DNA of 64,000 nt, from assembly GCF_001571325.1 (NCBI RefSeq), contig NZ_BCTO01000007.1, positions 186,001-250,000 on the forward strand. Reading direction: 5' to 3'. Of the stretch, positions 32,863 to 44,212 are shown one piece after another (the stretch's first letter is position 1; each line of letters begins with the position of its first letter). Position numbers and translations under genes: made by a program. The notes under the pieces are model-generated. The model did not search any database. It saw only the letters and a list, made by a program, of their open reading frames with translations, and was not told the origin of the DNA. The DNA comes from Delftia tsuruhatensis NBRC 16741. GTDB taxonomy: Bacteria; Pseudomonadota; Gammaproteobacteria; Burkholderiales; Burkholderiaceae_C.

Positions 32863-32883
32863 GGCGGGTGGCGGGTGGCGGGT
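32863..32883. repeat. Heptanucleotide tandem repeat (GGCGGGT)x3
   Basis: Three perfect GGCGGGT units plus a partial fourth, six bases past the tetR stop codon. Length changes here would not affect coding unless expansion alters the 3' end of the transcript. Confidence 0.8.
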
Positions 32884-32889
32884 GGCCGG

Positions 32890-33480
32890 CTATTGCGCCT
32901 GCAGCGCCATGTCGACCACGTCGACCACATCCATCAGGCACTGGCGGCGCTGCGGCGCGCTGCTGCCCTTGCCCAGCACGCGCAGGCCCTGCACGGTGTT
33001 CAGGACGAAGCGCGCCAGGGCGCGCGGCTTTTTGCTGTCGGTGATGTCGCCTTCCTGCTGGCCGCGCAGGATGAGCTTTTCCAGCGCCTTTTGCAGGCGC
33101 TGGAAGTTGCCGGCCACCCTCTCGGCCACGGCCTCGTCATGGCCGGCCAGCTCCAGCGCGGCATTGGCGACCAGGCAGCCCCGGCGCCCGGCATCGCTCA
33201 ATTCGTCCTGCACGATGCGCAGCAGCAGCTGCCGCACCAGGTCCCGGGCGCGTCCCGGGCCGGACAGCAGTTCCACGTTGGAGGTGGTCACGGCCTCATA
33301 GCGGCGCAGCGCATGCTGGAACAGCCCCTGCTTGTTCTCGAAGGTGCCGTACAGGCTGCTGCGCGACAGGCCCGTGCCGTCCACCAGGTCCTGCACCGAG
33401 GTGGCCGCGTAGCCGCGCTGCCAGAACACCTGCATGGCGGCGTCTGCAATGTCATCGGGGTCGAAGTCCTTGGTGCGCAT
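32890..33480 (-). CDS. TetR-family repressor
   Basis: Predicted 196-residue TetR protein. N-terminal helix-turn-helix: AAMQVFWQRGYAATSVQDLV, GTGLSRSSLYGTFENKQGLF, very typical of the NemR/AcrR-like group that also has GCLVANAALEL in the effector domain. One Cys (GRRGCLVANA) sits where electrophile-sensing TetR proteins have one. Two identical operators, one 16 bases from its own start and one before the oxidoreductase-MFS pair, indicate autoregulation and repression of that pair. The effector may be an electrophile, aldehyde or quinone. Confidence 0.92.
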   Translation of the reverse strand: MRTKDFDPDDIADAAMQVFWQRGYAATSVQDLVDGTGLSRSSLYGTFENKQGLFQHALRRYEAVTTSNVELLSGPGRARDLVRQLLLRIVQDELSDAGRRGCLVANAALELAGHDEAVAERVAGNFQRLQKALEKLILRGQQEGDITDSKKPRALARFVLNTVQGLRVLGKGSSAPQRRQCLMDVVDVVDMALQAQ

Positions 33481-33495
33481 GGTGGCTCATTGAAT

Positions 33496-33511
33496 TGGAA
33501 CGATCATTCCA
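33496..33511. promoter_or_regulatory. TetR operator, copy 2
   Basis: TGGAACGATCATTCCA, identical to copy 1, 16 bases upstream of the tetR start; likely autoregulation. Confidence 0.85.
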
Positions 33512-33561
33512 TTAAATGTAGGCAGCCGTTTGGCGGCTGTCAAGATTGCGCCAAAGGGCCT

Positions 33562-34053
33562 TCACTCGCAGGGAATTTCCAGCCCCACCTTCACGCGGTC
33601 CAGCGCCACGATGGTCTTGAACCATTTGACGTTGGGGTTCTCGGCGAACAGGCGCTGCGCCAGGGCCTCGTACTCCTGCATGGTGGCCACGGTGAGCACG
33701 AGCACGAAGTCCACCTCGCCCGTGACGTAGTAGCACTGCTGGACCTCGGGCACGGCGAAGTGCGATTTCATGGCGTTGAGCGCATCGATGCTGGTGCGCT
33801 CGGTCATGACCTCCACGATGATGGTGATGGGCCGGCCCACGCGCGTGGGGTCCACGGTGGCGGCCTGGCCGGTGATCACGCCTTCGGCCTGCATGCGCTT
33901 GAGCCGGCGCTGCACGGCGGCCGTGGACAGGTTGACCTGCTCGGCCAGCAGGCGCAGCGGCACCGTGCTGTCGCGCTGGACGATGGCCAGGATGGCGCGG
34001 TCGAAGCCGTCCAGGTCGGCCAGGTGTGCAGGGTGGGCGGTGTGCTTGGTCAT
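33562..34053 (-). CDS. Lrp/AsnC-family transcriptional regulator
   Basis: Predicted 163-residue Lrp-type regulator: LDGFDRAILAIVQRDSTVPL and LAEQVNLSTAAVQRRLKRMQ form the helix-turn-helix, followed by a RAM effector domain (CYYVTGEVDFVLVLTVATMQ, NVKWFKTIVALDRVK). Start at ATG 34053; upstream in-frame codons overlap the operator region. Divergent from a lactate-permease-type transporter, with two palindromes between them. It probably senses an amino or 2-hydroxy acid and controls the transporter. Confidence 0.9.
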   Translation of the reverse strand: MTKHTAHPAHLADLDGFDRAILAIVQRDSTVPLRLLAEQVNLSTAAVQRRLKRMQAEGVITGQAATVDPTRVGRPITIIVEVMTERTSIDALNAMKSHFAVPEVQQCYYVTGEVDFVLVLTVATMQEYEALAQRLFAENPNVKWFKTIVALDRVKVGLEIPCE

Positions 34054-34077
34054 GGGAAGCGAGGACTTTTGGAGGGT

Positions 34078-34144
34078 GAGAAATTTTCTCGCAAACACCC
34101 CCAATTCAGAGACCAAAAAACAGGTGCCGCGAAATAGTATTTCG
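34078..34144. promoter_or_regulatory. Two palindromes in the lrp-permease intergenic region
   Basis: GAGAAA-T-TTTCTC (34078-34090) and CGAAATA-G-TATTTCG (34130-34144) are both perfect around one central base. Their centres are 53 bases apart, close to five helical turns, and the first resembles the Lrp consensus. Good candidates for cooperative Lrp-type binding. Confidence 0.55.
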
Positions 34145-34196
34145 TCGTTTTCCGCATCCAACGCATGCGGACCTGCCTGCCGAGAAATCCCATCCC

Positions 34197-35642
34197 ATGG
34201 CCACCCTGCTCCACCTGTCTCCCGTGTTTCTTGTGATGTCCATGCTCATGGTCTTGCGCCGCCCGCCTGTGCAGGCGGCCATGGCCGGGGCGGCGCTGGT
34301 CGCCCTGCTGTGGCTGGTCGATGCCTGGATGGCGACGGGCACCGCCGCTTCCGGCGCCGCCCTGGCCGCAGCGCGCGACACGGGCGTGCTGTTCCTGAGC
34401 ACGGCCTTCGTAATCGTGCCGGGCCTGGGTTTCGTGATCCTCATCGAACGCATGGGCGTCAACCAGGCGCTGAGCCAGTGGGTGCGCTCGCTGGGCCTGG
34501 GGCCGGCCGATCAGGTGGTGTTCATCGTGCTGGGCCTGGCGCCGCTGCTGGAGGCGATGACGGGCTTTGGCGTGTCGCTGATCGCCACCGTGCCGCTGCT
34601 GCTGAGCCTGTTCGAGCGGCGCGCCGCACTGCGCATGGCGCTGGCGGGCATGGCCATCATGCCCTGGGGCACGCTGGGCCTGGCCACGGTGATCGGAGCC
34701 TCGCTGGCCCATGTGGATGCGGCCGCGCTGGCCGCTGTGTCCTCGCTGACCAGCGCGCCGGTGTTCCTGGTGCTGGGCGCCCTGTCCCTGCACCTGGCCG
34801 GCGAGCGCGGTGCGCGGGCCTGGCTGCTGCTGGGCGGCTTTGGCCTGCTGTTCGTGGGCGTGCTGCATGGCATCAGCCGCTGGCTGGGTCCCGAGGTGGC
34901 GGGCGTGGGCGCGGGCTTTGCGGTGGCGCTGGGCATGCTGGTACGCGCACTGCTGCTGCGCGGCACGGCCCAGGCGGCACCCGGCTGGCCGCGACAGGCC
35001 TGGCCGTATCTGGCGCTCGCCCTTGCCATCGTGCTGCTCAAGCTTCTGGCCCTGGCCACGCAGTGGGACCAGCGCTGGATCGTGCAGGGCGCCCAGGTGG
35101 CCTGGAAGCCTCTGGCCTCCCCGGGCGTGGCGCTGACCCTGGTGCTGGCCCTGCTGCTGGCGCGCGGGGCTGGCCGTGGCGTTGCCCTGGCTGGTGCTCT
35201 GGCCGCCCGCGCCAAGCGCCCGCTGCTGACCATCTTCTTCTTCCTGGCGATGTCCCAGATGATGGTCAAGGCCGGTTTCCTGTCCGGCCTGGTGCAGATG
35301 CTGGCCGAACTGGCGCCTGCGGCCCTGGCGCCGATCGTGGCCGCCTTCGGTGCGCTGGCCGGCTACATGACGGGCTCCAACGTGGGCGGCAACGCGATCT
35401 TCATGCCCGCCATCGCCCTGCTGCCCGAGTCCTCGCGCCTGCTGCTGGCCGCCGTGCACAACAGCGCCGCCGGGCATGCGGCGCTGGGCTCTTTGTCCAT
35501 CGTGATGCTGGTGCTGGGCCTGGCACGGACCACCGCGCAGGAAGAAGGCGAGCTGGTGCGCTTCGGCTTTGCGCTGGCCTGCGTCAATGCGGCGGCCGTG
35601 GCGCTGGCGGCGCTGGTCCTGGCGGGTCCGGGCGTGTTCTGA
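34197..35642 (+). CDS. LctP-like L-lactate permease-family transporter
   Basis: Predicted 481-residue polytopic inner membrane protein with about 12-13 segments, belonging to the lactate permease (LctP/GlcA) family. Typical blocks: IVLGLAPLLEAMTGFGVSLI (the conserved TGFGVS loop), MPWGTLGLATVIGASLAHV, and GYMTGSNVGGNAIFMPAI (the second TGSN loop), then AAGHAALGSLSI. It should take up 2-hydroxycarboxylates with protons. Shorter than E. coli LldP by some 70 residues. Divergent from the Lrp-type gene. Confidence 0.85.
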   Translation: MATLLHLSPVFLVMSMLMVLRRPPVQAAMAGAALVALLWLVDAWMATGTAASGAALAAARDTGVLFLSTAFVIVPGLGFVILIERMGVNQALSQWVRSLGLGPADQVVFIVLGLAPLLEAMTGFGVSLIATVPLLLSLFERRAALRMALAGMAIMPWGTLGLATVIGASLAHVDAAALAAVSSLTSAPVFLVLGALSLHLAGERGARAWLLLGGFGLLFVGVLHGISRWLGPEVAGVGAGFAVALGMLVRALLLRGTAQAAPGWPRQAWPYLALALAIVLLKLLALATQWDQRWIVQGAQVAWKPLASPGVALTLVLALLLARGAGRGVALAGALAARAKRPLLTIFFFLAMSQMMVKAGFLSGLVQMLAELAPAALAPIVAAFGALAGYMTGSNVGGNAIFMPAIALLPESSRLLLAAVHNSAAGHAALGSLSIVMLVLGLARTTAQEEGELVRFGFALACVNAAAVALAALVLAGPGVF

Positions 35643-35663
35643 AGACGTGTTCCCTCCCAATGA

Positions 35664-35687
35664 AAAGAGGCGCCGCAGCGCCTCTTT
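35664..35687. terminator. Bidirectional intrinsic terminator
   Basis: Perfect stem AAAGAGGCGC/GCGCCTCTTT with a four-base loop between the convergent permease and fadD genes. Confidence 0.85.
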
Positions 35688-35710
35688 GCAAACACGGCAA
35701 GCCGCCCGCG

Positions 35711-37390
35711 TTACTTGCTGTCGCGCAGCTCCCGGCGCAGGATCTTGCCGACCGGGGTCTTGGGCAGTTCGGTGCGGAACTCGATCACGCGCGGCCGCTT
35801 GTAGCCCGTGAGGTTGTCGTGGCAGAAGTCGCGCACGGCCTGTTCGGTGAGGCTGTCGTCCTTGCGCACGATGACCAGCTTGACGGCCTCGCCGGTCTTC
35901 TCGTCGGGCACGCCGACCACGGCGCATTCGAGCACGCCGGGGCAGTTGGAGACCACGTCTTCCACTTCATTGGGATAGACGTTGAAGCCGCTGACCAGGA
36001 CCATGTCCTTCTTGCGGTCCACGATCTTGAAGTAGCCGCGCTCGTCCATGGTGCCGATGTCGCCGGTGCGAAAGTAGCCGTCGGCGGTGAAGACCTTGGC
36101 GGTTTCGTCGGGGCGCTGCCAGTAGGCGGCCATGACCTGCGGGCCCTTGATGGCGACCTCGCCGCGCTCGCCGATGGTGGTCACGTCGTTTCCTTCGTCA
36201 TCGACGAGCTTCATCCAGGTGCTGGGCAGGGGCACGCCGATGGTGCCCGAGAACTCGGTGGAGGTGACGGGGTTGCAGCTGACCGAGGGACTGGTCTCCG
36301 ACAGGCCGTAGCCCTCGCAGATGGGGCAGCCGGTCTTTTGCAGCCACAGCTGGGCCACGGCGCTTTGCACCGCCATGCCGCCGCCGACCGAGACCTTCAG
36401 GTGCGACCAGTCCACGGTGTTGAAGTCCGGGTGGTTGGCCAGGCCGTTGAACAGCGTGCTCACGGCCGGGAAGCTGTGAAAGCGCTGCGTGGACAGTTCC
36501 TTGAGCGTGGCCTTGAGGTCGCGCGGATTGGGAATCAGGATGGTTTTGCCGCCCGTGCGCATGGACAGCATCATGTTCACCGTGAAGGCGAAGATGTGGT
36601 ACAGCGGCAGCGCGCAGATGCTGGTGGGCTGCTCGCCGGCCGGCACCTTGCCCATGGCGGGCTGGTTCCAGGCCTCGGACTGCAGCACGTTGGCGATGAT
36701 GTTGCTGTGCAGCAGCACCGCGCCCTTGCTCACGCCCGTGGTGCCGCCCGTGTACTGCAGCAGGGCCATGTCGGAGGCCTGCAGCTGCGGCGCCTGGAAG
36801 GGCGAGCGCATGCCCTTGGCCAGCGCGTCGTTGAAGCGCACGGCCCCTGGCAGCGAGAACGGCGGCACCAGCTTCTTGACCTTGCGCACCACGTAATTGA
36901 CGATGGCGCCCTTGAGCATGCCCAGCTGGTCGCCCATGGTGCACAGCACCATGTGCTGCACGGGCGTGGCGGCCTTGCAGGCCTGCAGCGTGTGGGCGAA
37001 GTTCTCGATGATGACGATGGCCTTGGCGCCCGAGTCCTTGAGCTGGTGCTCCAGTTCGCGCGCCGTGTACAGCGGGTTGACGTTGACCACGACGAAGCCG
37101 GCGCGCAGCACGGCGGCCACGGCCACGGGGTACTGGGGCACGTTGGGCATCATCAGCGCCACGCGGTCGCCGCGGGCCAGGCCCAGGCTCTGCAGATAGG
37201 CAGCGAAGGCGCGGCTTTGCGCATCGACCTGGGAGTAGGTCAGCTCCTTGCCCATGAAGGAATAGGCCACACGGTCCGCGTAGCGGCTGAAGGCCTCCTC
37301 CATCAGGGCCACCAGCGAAGGGTATTGGGAGGGATCGATGTCGGCGGGCACACCTGCCGGATAGGCACCCAGCCATGGGCGGTCACTCAT
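35711..37390 (-). CDS. fadD: Long-chain fatty acid--CoA ligase
   Basis: Predicted 559-residue acyl-CoA synthetase that activates long-chain fatty acids with ATP and CoA at the inner membrane. Motifs: P-loop-like LLQYTGGTTGVSKGAVLLHS, GYGLSETSPSVSCNPV, GYFRTGDIG, the hinge KIVDRKKDMVLVSGFNVYPN, and the C-terminal catalytic Lys in PKTPVGKILRREL. Length and all motifs match bacterial FadD. Downstream is a bidirectional terminator; upstream is a dense regulatory region (37439-37484). Related proteins can activate other carboxylic acids, but the full set is closest to FadD. Confidence 0.92.
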   Translation of the reverse strand: MSDRPWLGAYPAGVPADIDPSQYPSLVALMEEAFSRYADRVAYSFMGKELTYSQVDAQSRAFAAYLQSLGLARGDRVALMMPNVPQYPVAVAAVLRAGFVVVNVNPLYTARELEHQLKDSGAKAIVIIENFAHTLQACKAATPVQHMVLCTMGDQLGMLKGAIVNYVVRKVKKLVPPFSLPGAVRFNDALAKGMRSPFQAPQLQASDMALLQYTGGTTGVSKGAVLLHSNIIANVLQSEAWNQPAMGKVPAGEQPTSICALPLYHIFAFTVNMMLSMRTGGKTILIPNPRDLKATLKELSTQRFHSFPAVSTLFNGLANHPDFNTVDWSHLKVSVGGGMAVQSAVAQLWLQKTGCPICEGYGLSETSPSVSCNPVTSTEFSGTIGVPLPSTWMKLVDDEGNDVTTIGERGEVAIKGPQVMAAYWQRPDETAKVFTADGYFRTGDIGTMDERGYFKIVDRKKDMVLVSGFNVYPNEVEDVVSNCPGVLECAVVGVPDEKTGEAVKLVIVRKDDSLTEQAVRDFCHDNLTGYKRPRVIEFRTELPKTPVGKILRRELRDSK

Positions 37391-37438
37391 GCTGCTTGTC
37401 TCCTGGTTGTCTCGACTAATCGTGCATTCTCATAAAAA

Positions 37439-37484
37439 GCACGGTCGTTCGATACTGTGATAACCCTAGTACTACCCCTAGGGT
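37439..37484 (-). promoter_or_regulatory. Putative operators upstream of fadD
   Basis: GCACGGTCGTTCG (37439-37451) resembles TetR-type fatty-acid regulator sites with the ACGGTCGT core; this assignment is from memory. Next to it, ACCCTAG-N8-CTAGGGT (37463-37484) is a perfect seven-base inverted repeat. Both lie within 100 bases of the fadD start. Confidence 0.45.
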
Positions 37485-37548
37485 CCGCATTGCGTTGCTC
37501 CAGGTCAAAGCTCGCCGGGCCGCCCAGGCCCTCCGTCACGACCGCGGT

Positions 37549-38370
37549 TCAATCCCAGGCCGGAGCCAGCCCGTCTGGGCTGACCTGGCGGTCGCCGCGC
37601 TCCAACGCGGCGATGCGCTGCATGTCTTCGGCGCCCAGCACCAGCTGGCAGCTGTCCAGGTTGGCCTGCAGGTGGGCGCGCCGGGTGGACGAGGGGATGA
37701 CGGCATAGCCCATGGCCATGGCCCAGGCCAGCGCCACCTGGGCGGGCGTGGCGCCGCGGGCGGCGGCGATGTCGGCCAGCACGGGATCGGCCAGCAGCTT
37801 GCCGTAGCCCAGCGTCATGTACGAGGTGGTGTGGTTACCCTGCTGGCGTGCGAAGTCGGTGACGGCGCGGTTTTGCAGATAGGGGCTGAGCTCGATCTGG
37901 TTGGTGGCGATGTTCGCGGCGCCCACGGCGGCGATGGACTGCTGCAGCAGCGCGATGTTGAAGTTGGACACGCCGATGTGGCGCGTCAGCCCCTGCTCCC
38001 TGGCGCGCATGAGGGCGCCCAGGCTGTCCTCCAGCGGCACGCTGCGCGAAGGCCAGTGGATCAGCGTCAGCTCCACATGGTCGGTGCGCAGGGCTTCAAG
38101 GCTGCGCTCCAGGCTGGGGATCAGCGCGTCGGCGGACAGGTTCTCGGTCCAGATCTTGGTGGTGAGGAAGAGCTGATCGCGCGGCACGGCGCTGGCGGCG
38201 ATGGCGGCACCCACATCGGCCTCGTTGCCGTAGATCTGGGCGGTGTCGATCGCGCGGTAGCCCACCTCCAGGGCCTGGCCCACGGAGTGGCGCACCACCT
38301 CATCCTTGAGGCGGAAGGTGCCCAGGCCGAACGCGGGCACCACGGAAGCGAGAGAGGCAGTCGATGTCAT
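37549..38370 (-). CDS. dkgB: Aldo/keto reductase, DkgB-like
   Basis: Predicted 273-residue NADPH-dependent aldo-keto reductase. The catalytic tetrad is visible: Asp in [11 protein letters not shown], Tyr in the same block, Lys in LTTKIW, His in LIHWPSRS; the cofactor block is [15 protein letters not shown]. Length and the [20 protein letters not shown] start match 2,5-diketo-D-gluconate reductase B (DkgB), which reduces methylglyoxal and other aldehydes. Divergent from a LysR gene, the same arrangement as dkgB-yafC in E. coli, which supports the name. Physiological substrate is not certain. Confidence 0.87.
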   Translation of the reverse strand: MTSTASLASVVPAFGLGTFRLKDEVVRHSVGQALEVGYRAIDTAQIYGNEADVGAAIAASAVPRDQLFLTTKIWTENLSADALIPSLERSLEALRTDHVELTLIHWPSRSVPLEDSLGALMRAREQGLTRHIGVSNFNIALLQQSIAAVGAANIATNQIELSPYLQNRAVTDFARQQGNHTTSYMTLGYGKLLADPVLADIAAARGATPAQVALAWAMAMGYAVIPSSTRRAHLQANLDSCQLVLGAEDMQRIAALERGDRQVSPDGLAPAWD

Positions 38371-38511
38371 GCAGGTCTTTCAAAAAAGCAAACAAGGCGC
38401 GGAACCACGCCCCGAAGACTGCAGTCTGGCGGGTTAACGCTTGCAGATAAAGCCTGGTATCGGCAGAAAATATTTGACGCTGCAGCAACAATTGCGCCAA
38501 GCTGGCGCCCC

Positions 38512-39405
38512 ATGAAAACCACGCTGGACGAGTTGCAGGCCTTTCGCGCCGTGATCGACTGCGGCAGCATCACGGCGGCGGCCGAGCAGTTGGGACAGAC
38601 CACCTCGGGCATCAGCCGCAGCCTGTCGCGCCTGGAGAAAAAGCTGGCCACCACCTTGGTGCGGCGCACCACGCGCAGCCTGGAGCTGACCGAGGAAGGC
38701 CAGCGCTTCCTGGCCCGCGCGCGCGAGGTGCTGCAGGCCCTGGACGCGGCCGAGGAGGAACTGGCCGCGCGGCGCCAGGCGCCGGCCGGGCTGCTGCGCG
38801 TCAACGCGGCCTCGCCCTTCATGCTGCATGCCATCGTGCCGCTGGTCGGCGAGTTCCGCGCGCTCTATCCGCTGATCACGCTGGAGCTGAACACCGATGA
38901 CCTGCACATCGACCTGCTGGCCCAGCGCACCGACATCGCCATCCGCATCGGCGAGCTGCGCGACTCCACGCTGCATGCTCGGCTGCTGTGCCACAGCGTG
39001 CTGCGCGTGCTGGCCAGCCCCGCCTACCTGCAGGCCCATGGCCCCGTGGCGAGCGTGGCTGCGCTGGCGCGCCACCAGCGCATTGGCAACAGCCAGGTGC
39101 CCGGCCTGAACCACTGGCCGCTGCGCACGCCCGAGGGCGGTGACCGCTGGGATGCCGCGCCCCAGCTCACGGCATCCAGCGGCGAGACCATGCGCCAGCT
39201 GGCCCTGGCCGGCCAGGGCGTGGTCTGCCTGGCCGACTTCATGACCGTGCGAGACCGCGCCCAGGGCGAGCTGGTGCAGGTGCTGGCGCGCGAGACCGTG
39301 CAGCAGCGCCAGCCCATCCACGCCGTCTACTACCGCAACACGGCGCTGGCCGCGCGCATCACGGCCTTCCTGGACTTTCTCGCGCAGCGCATGGCGGCAG
39401 GTTGA
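38512..39405 (+). CDS. LysR-family transcriptional regulator
   Basis: Predicted 297-residue LTTR of the DmlR/YafC group: helix-turn-helix LQAFRAVIDCGSITAAAEQL, SGISRSLSRLEKKLATTLVR; effector domain with LITLELNTDD, DIAIRIGELRDSTLHARLL and a MTVRDRAQGELVQVL segment. The true start is ATG 38512, although the frame is open far upstream through the antisense of the reductase gene. Divergent from the aldo-keto reductase, which it likely controls. Confidence 0.9.
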   Translation: MKTTLDELQAFRAVIDCGSITAAAEQLGQTTSGISRSLSRLEKKLATTLVRRTTRSLELTEEGQRFLARAREVLQALDAAEEELAARRQAPAGLLRVNAASPFMLHAIVPLVGEFRALYPLITLELNTDDLHIDLLAQRTDIAIRIGELRDSTLHARLLCHSVLRVLASPAYLQAHGPVASVAALARHQRIGNSQVPGLNHWPLRTPEGGDRWDAAPQLTASSGETMRQLALAGQGVVCLADFMTVRDRAQGELVQVLARETVQQRQPIHAVYYRNTALAARITAFLDFLAQRMAAG

Positions 39406-39506
39406 GAGGGGGCGTCGCATTCCGACGCCGCCCCGGGAACGACTGGGAGGCAGCCGGCCGCATCGTCAAGGCGGCCGGCGCGCGCATCGAATAGTCCGCA
39501 AGGCCG

Positions 39507-39866
39507 TCACAGCAGCTTGGTGCCCAGCGGCACCTCGCGGTCGGGCACGCACAGCGCGACCTCGCCGTTCTCGTTGTGGAATCCCGTGACCAGGCATTCC
39601 GAGCGCATGGGACCGATCTGCTTGCTGGGAAAGTTCAGCACGGCCACCACCTGGCGGCCTATCAGTTCCTCGGGCCGGTACAGCGCCGTGATCTGGGCGC
39701 TGGACTTGCGCAGGCCCAGTTCGGGGCCGAAATCGACCTGCAGCACATAGGCCGGGCGGCGCGCCTCCTTGAACACCTGGGCGTCCACGATGCGGCCCAC
39801 GCGCAGCTCCACCTTGAGGAAGTCGTCAAAGCCAATGGTCTCGTGCAATGCGGATGAAGTAGTCAT
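39507..39866 (-). CDS. tRNA-binding domain protein (CsaA/EMAP type)
   Basis: Predicted 119-residue single-domain protein of the tRNA-binding OB fold found in CsaA, MetRS C-termini and Arc1p. Visible: DDFLKVELRVGRIVDAQVFK, YVLQVDFGPELGLRKSSAQI, PEELIGRQVVAVLNFPSKQI, MRSECLVTGFHNENGEVAL, closely matching CsaA-like chaperones. ATG 39866 chosen; 30 extra upstream codons lack similarity. It binds tRNA or acts as an export chaperone; physiological role is uncertain. Transcribed alone, following the gapA terminator. Confidence 0.87.
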   Translation of the reverse strand: MTTSSALHETIGFDDFLKVELRVGRIVDAQVFKEARRPAYVLQVDFGPELGLRKSSAQITALYRPEELIGRQVVAVLNFPSKQIGPMRSECLVTGFHNENGEVALCVPDREVPLGTKLL

Positions 39867-39942
39867 GCGGCCATGATGCCGCGCCGCCGGTGCCGGCTTT
39901 GTCGAGCAACGCTTGCAGTGCCGGGGCACACTGTCCGCCATG

Positions 39943-39974
39943 AAAAAGGCCGGCATCGCGTCCGATGCCGGCCT
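39943..39974 (-). terminator. Intrinsic terminator of gapA
   Basis: Twelve-pair perfect stem AGGCCGGCATCG/CGATGCCGGCCT with a four-base loop, followed on the minus strand by a run of five T. It lies 43 bases past the gapA stop. Confidence 0.9.
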
Positions 39975-40017
39975 GGTGCGAGGCCCTCGACAGGCCCCGC
40001 AGCGGTTCGCGCCAGGA

Positions 40018-43174
<3,157 letters not shown>

Positions 43175-43291
43175 CAGGGCGCTCCGTGAAGGAGGGGGTA
43201 ATCAGAGTAAGCCGGCTATTTTAAAGGACGCGGGTTTTCGGCTCCCGCGCGCGGGGCAATGGCCGCTGGCAATGGTCTACAGTTGCGCTCC

Positions 43292-44080
43292 ATGACCGCC
43301 TCGCCCATCCAGCCGTTCCCCGCCGCCAAGGCGCTTTTCCTCACCGAGCAGCCACCGGCCATGCTGCTGGCCGCAGGCCGTGGCGAGCGCATGCGGCCGC
43401 TGACCGACACCTGCCCCAAGCCGCTGCTGCAGGTGCAGGGCCGGCCACTGCTGCAGCACCACCTGCAGGCCCTTGCGCAGGCCGGCGTGCGCCGCGCCGT
43501 GGTCAACACGGGCTGGCTGGGCGAGCAGATTCCCGCGCGCTTCGGGGCGCGCTTCGCGCCCGACACAGGTGGCGAGCCGCTGCATCTGGCCTATTCCCCC
43601 GAGCCCGAGCAGGCGCTGGAGACCGCAGGAGGCATTGCGCGCGCGTTGCCGCTTCTGGACACGGTGTTCTGGCTGGCGGCCGGCGATGTCTACGCGCCCG
43701 ACTTCGATTTCCCGTTCGAGGCGGCCCGCGAATTTGCCGCCAGCGGACGGCTGGCCCATCTGTGGCTGGTGCCCAACCCCGAGCACCATCGGCGTGGCGA
43801 CTTCGGCGTGGACGAACTGGGCCTGGCCTGCGACTGGCCCGAGGGCGATGCCCGCCCGCGCCAGACCTACGGCACCATTGCGCTGCTGCGCGCCGAGCTG
43901 TTTGCCGCGCCCTGGTGCGACATCCCGCCCGGCAACCCCGACGGTTGGCGCGTGCCGCTGGTGGCGCTGCTGCGCCGGGCGATGGCCGCCGGCCAGGTGA
44001 GCGCCAGCCTGTATGCCGGGCGCTGGACCGACGTGGGCACGCCCGAGCGGCTGCAGCGGCTCAACACGCCGGCCGCCTGA
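43292..44080 (+). CDS. murU: Nucleotidyltransferase, MurU-like
   Basis: Predicted 262-residue NTP-transferase. N-terminal AMLLAAGRGERMRPLTD and CPKPLLQVQGRPLLQHHLQA is the sugar-1-phosphate nucleotidyltransferase signature; LAAGDVYAPDFDF holds the metal Asp; a C-terminal GRWTDVGTPERLQRL matches MurU. MurU couples UTP to N-acetylmuramate-1-phosphate in peptidoglycan recycling; amgK, its usual partner, is not seen next to it. ATG 43292 chosen; an ATG 11 codons earlier is possible. Divergent from tktA. Confidence 0.82.
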   Translation: MTASPIQPFPAAKALFLTEQPPAMLLAAGRGERMRPLTDTCPKPLLQVQGRPLLQHHLQALAQAGVRRAVVNTGWLGEQIPARFGARFAPDTGGEPLHLAYSPEPEQALETAGGIARALPLLDTVFWLAAGDVYAPDFDFPFEAAREFAASGRLAHLWLVPNPEHHRRGDFGVDELGLACDWPEGDARPRQTYGTIALLRAELFAAPWCDIPPGNPDGWRVPLVALLRRAMAAGQVSASLYAGRWTDVGTPERLQRLNTPAA

Positions 44081-44212
44081 GACGTCGGACTGACACGCCG
44101 GCCTGGCACGTTGGCCTGGGGCGCCCGCTGGTGACTTCGGCGCCCGGGCAGGCGAAGGCGCTCCGTGTTAGCGTCGCCGGTTCGGCGCAGCGGCGCGCCA
44201 GAAAGCGTTTCG

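Noticed and set aside
33770..37435. Very long open frame of over 1200 codons on the plus strand
   Set aside because: It overlaps the real permease and runs antisense to fadD; G/C third-position bias makes stop-free shadows common. Its translation has no family features.
37543..37556. tRNA T-arm-like sequence GGTTCAATCCC
   Set aside because: It overlaps the stop and last codons of the aldo-keto reductase gene and no acceptor, D or anticodon stems can be drawn upstream.
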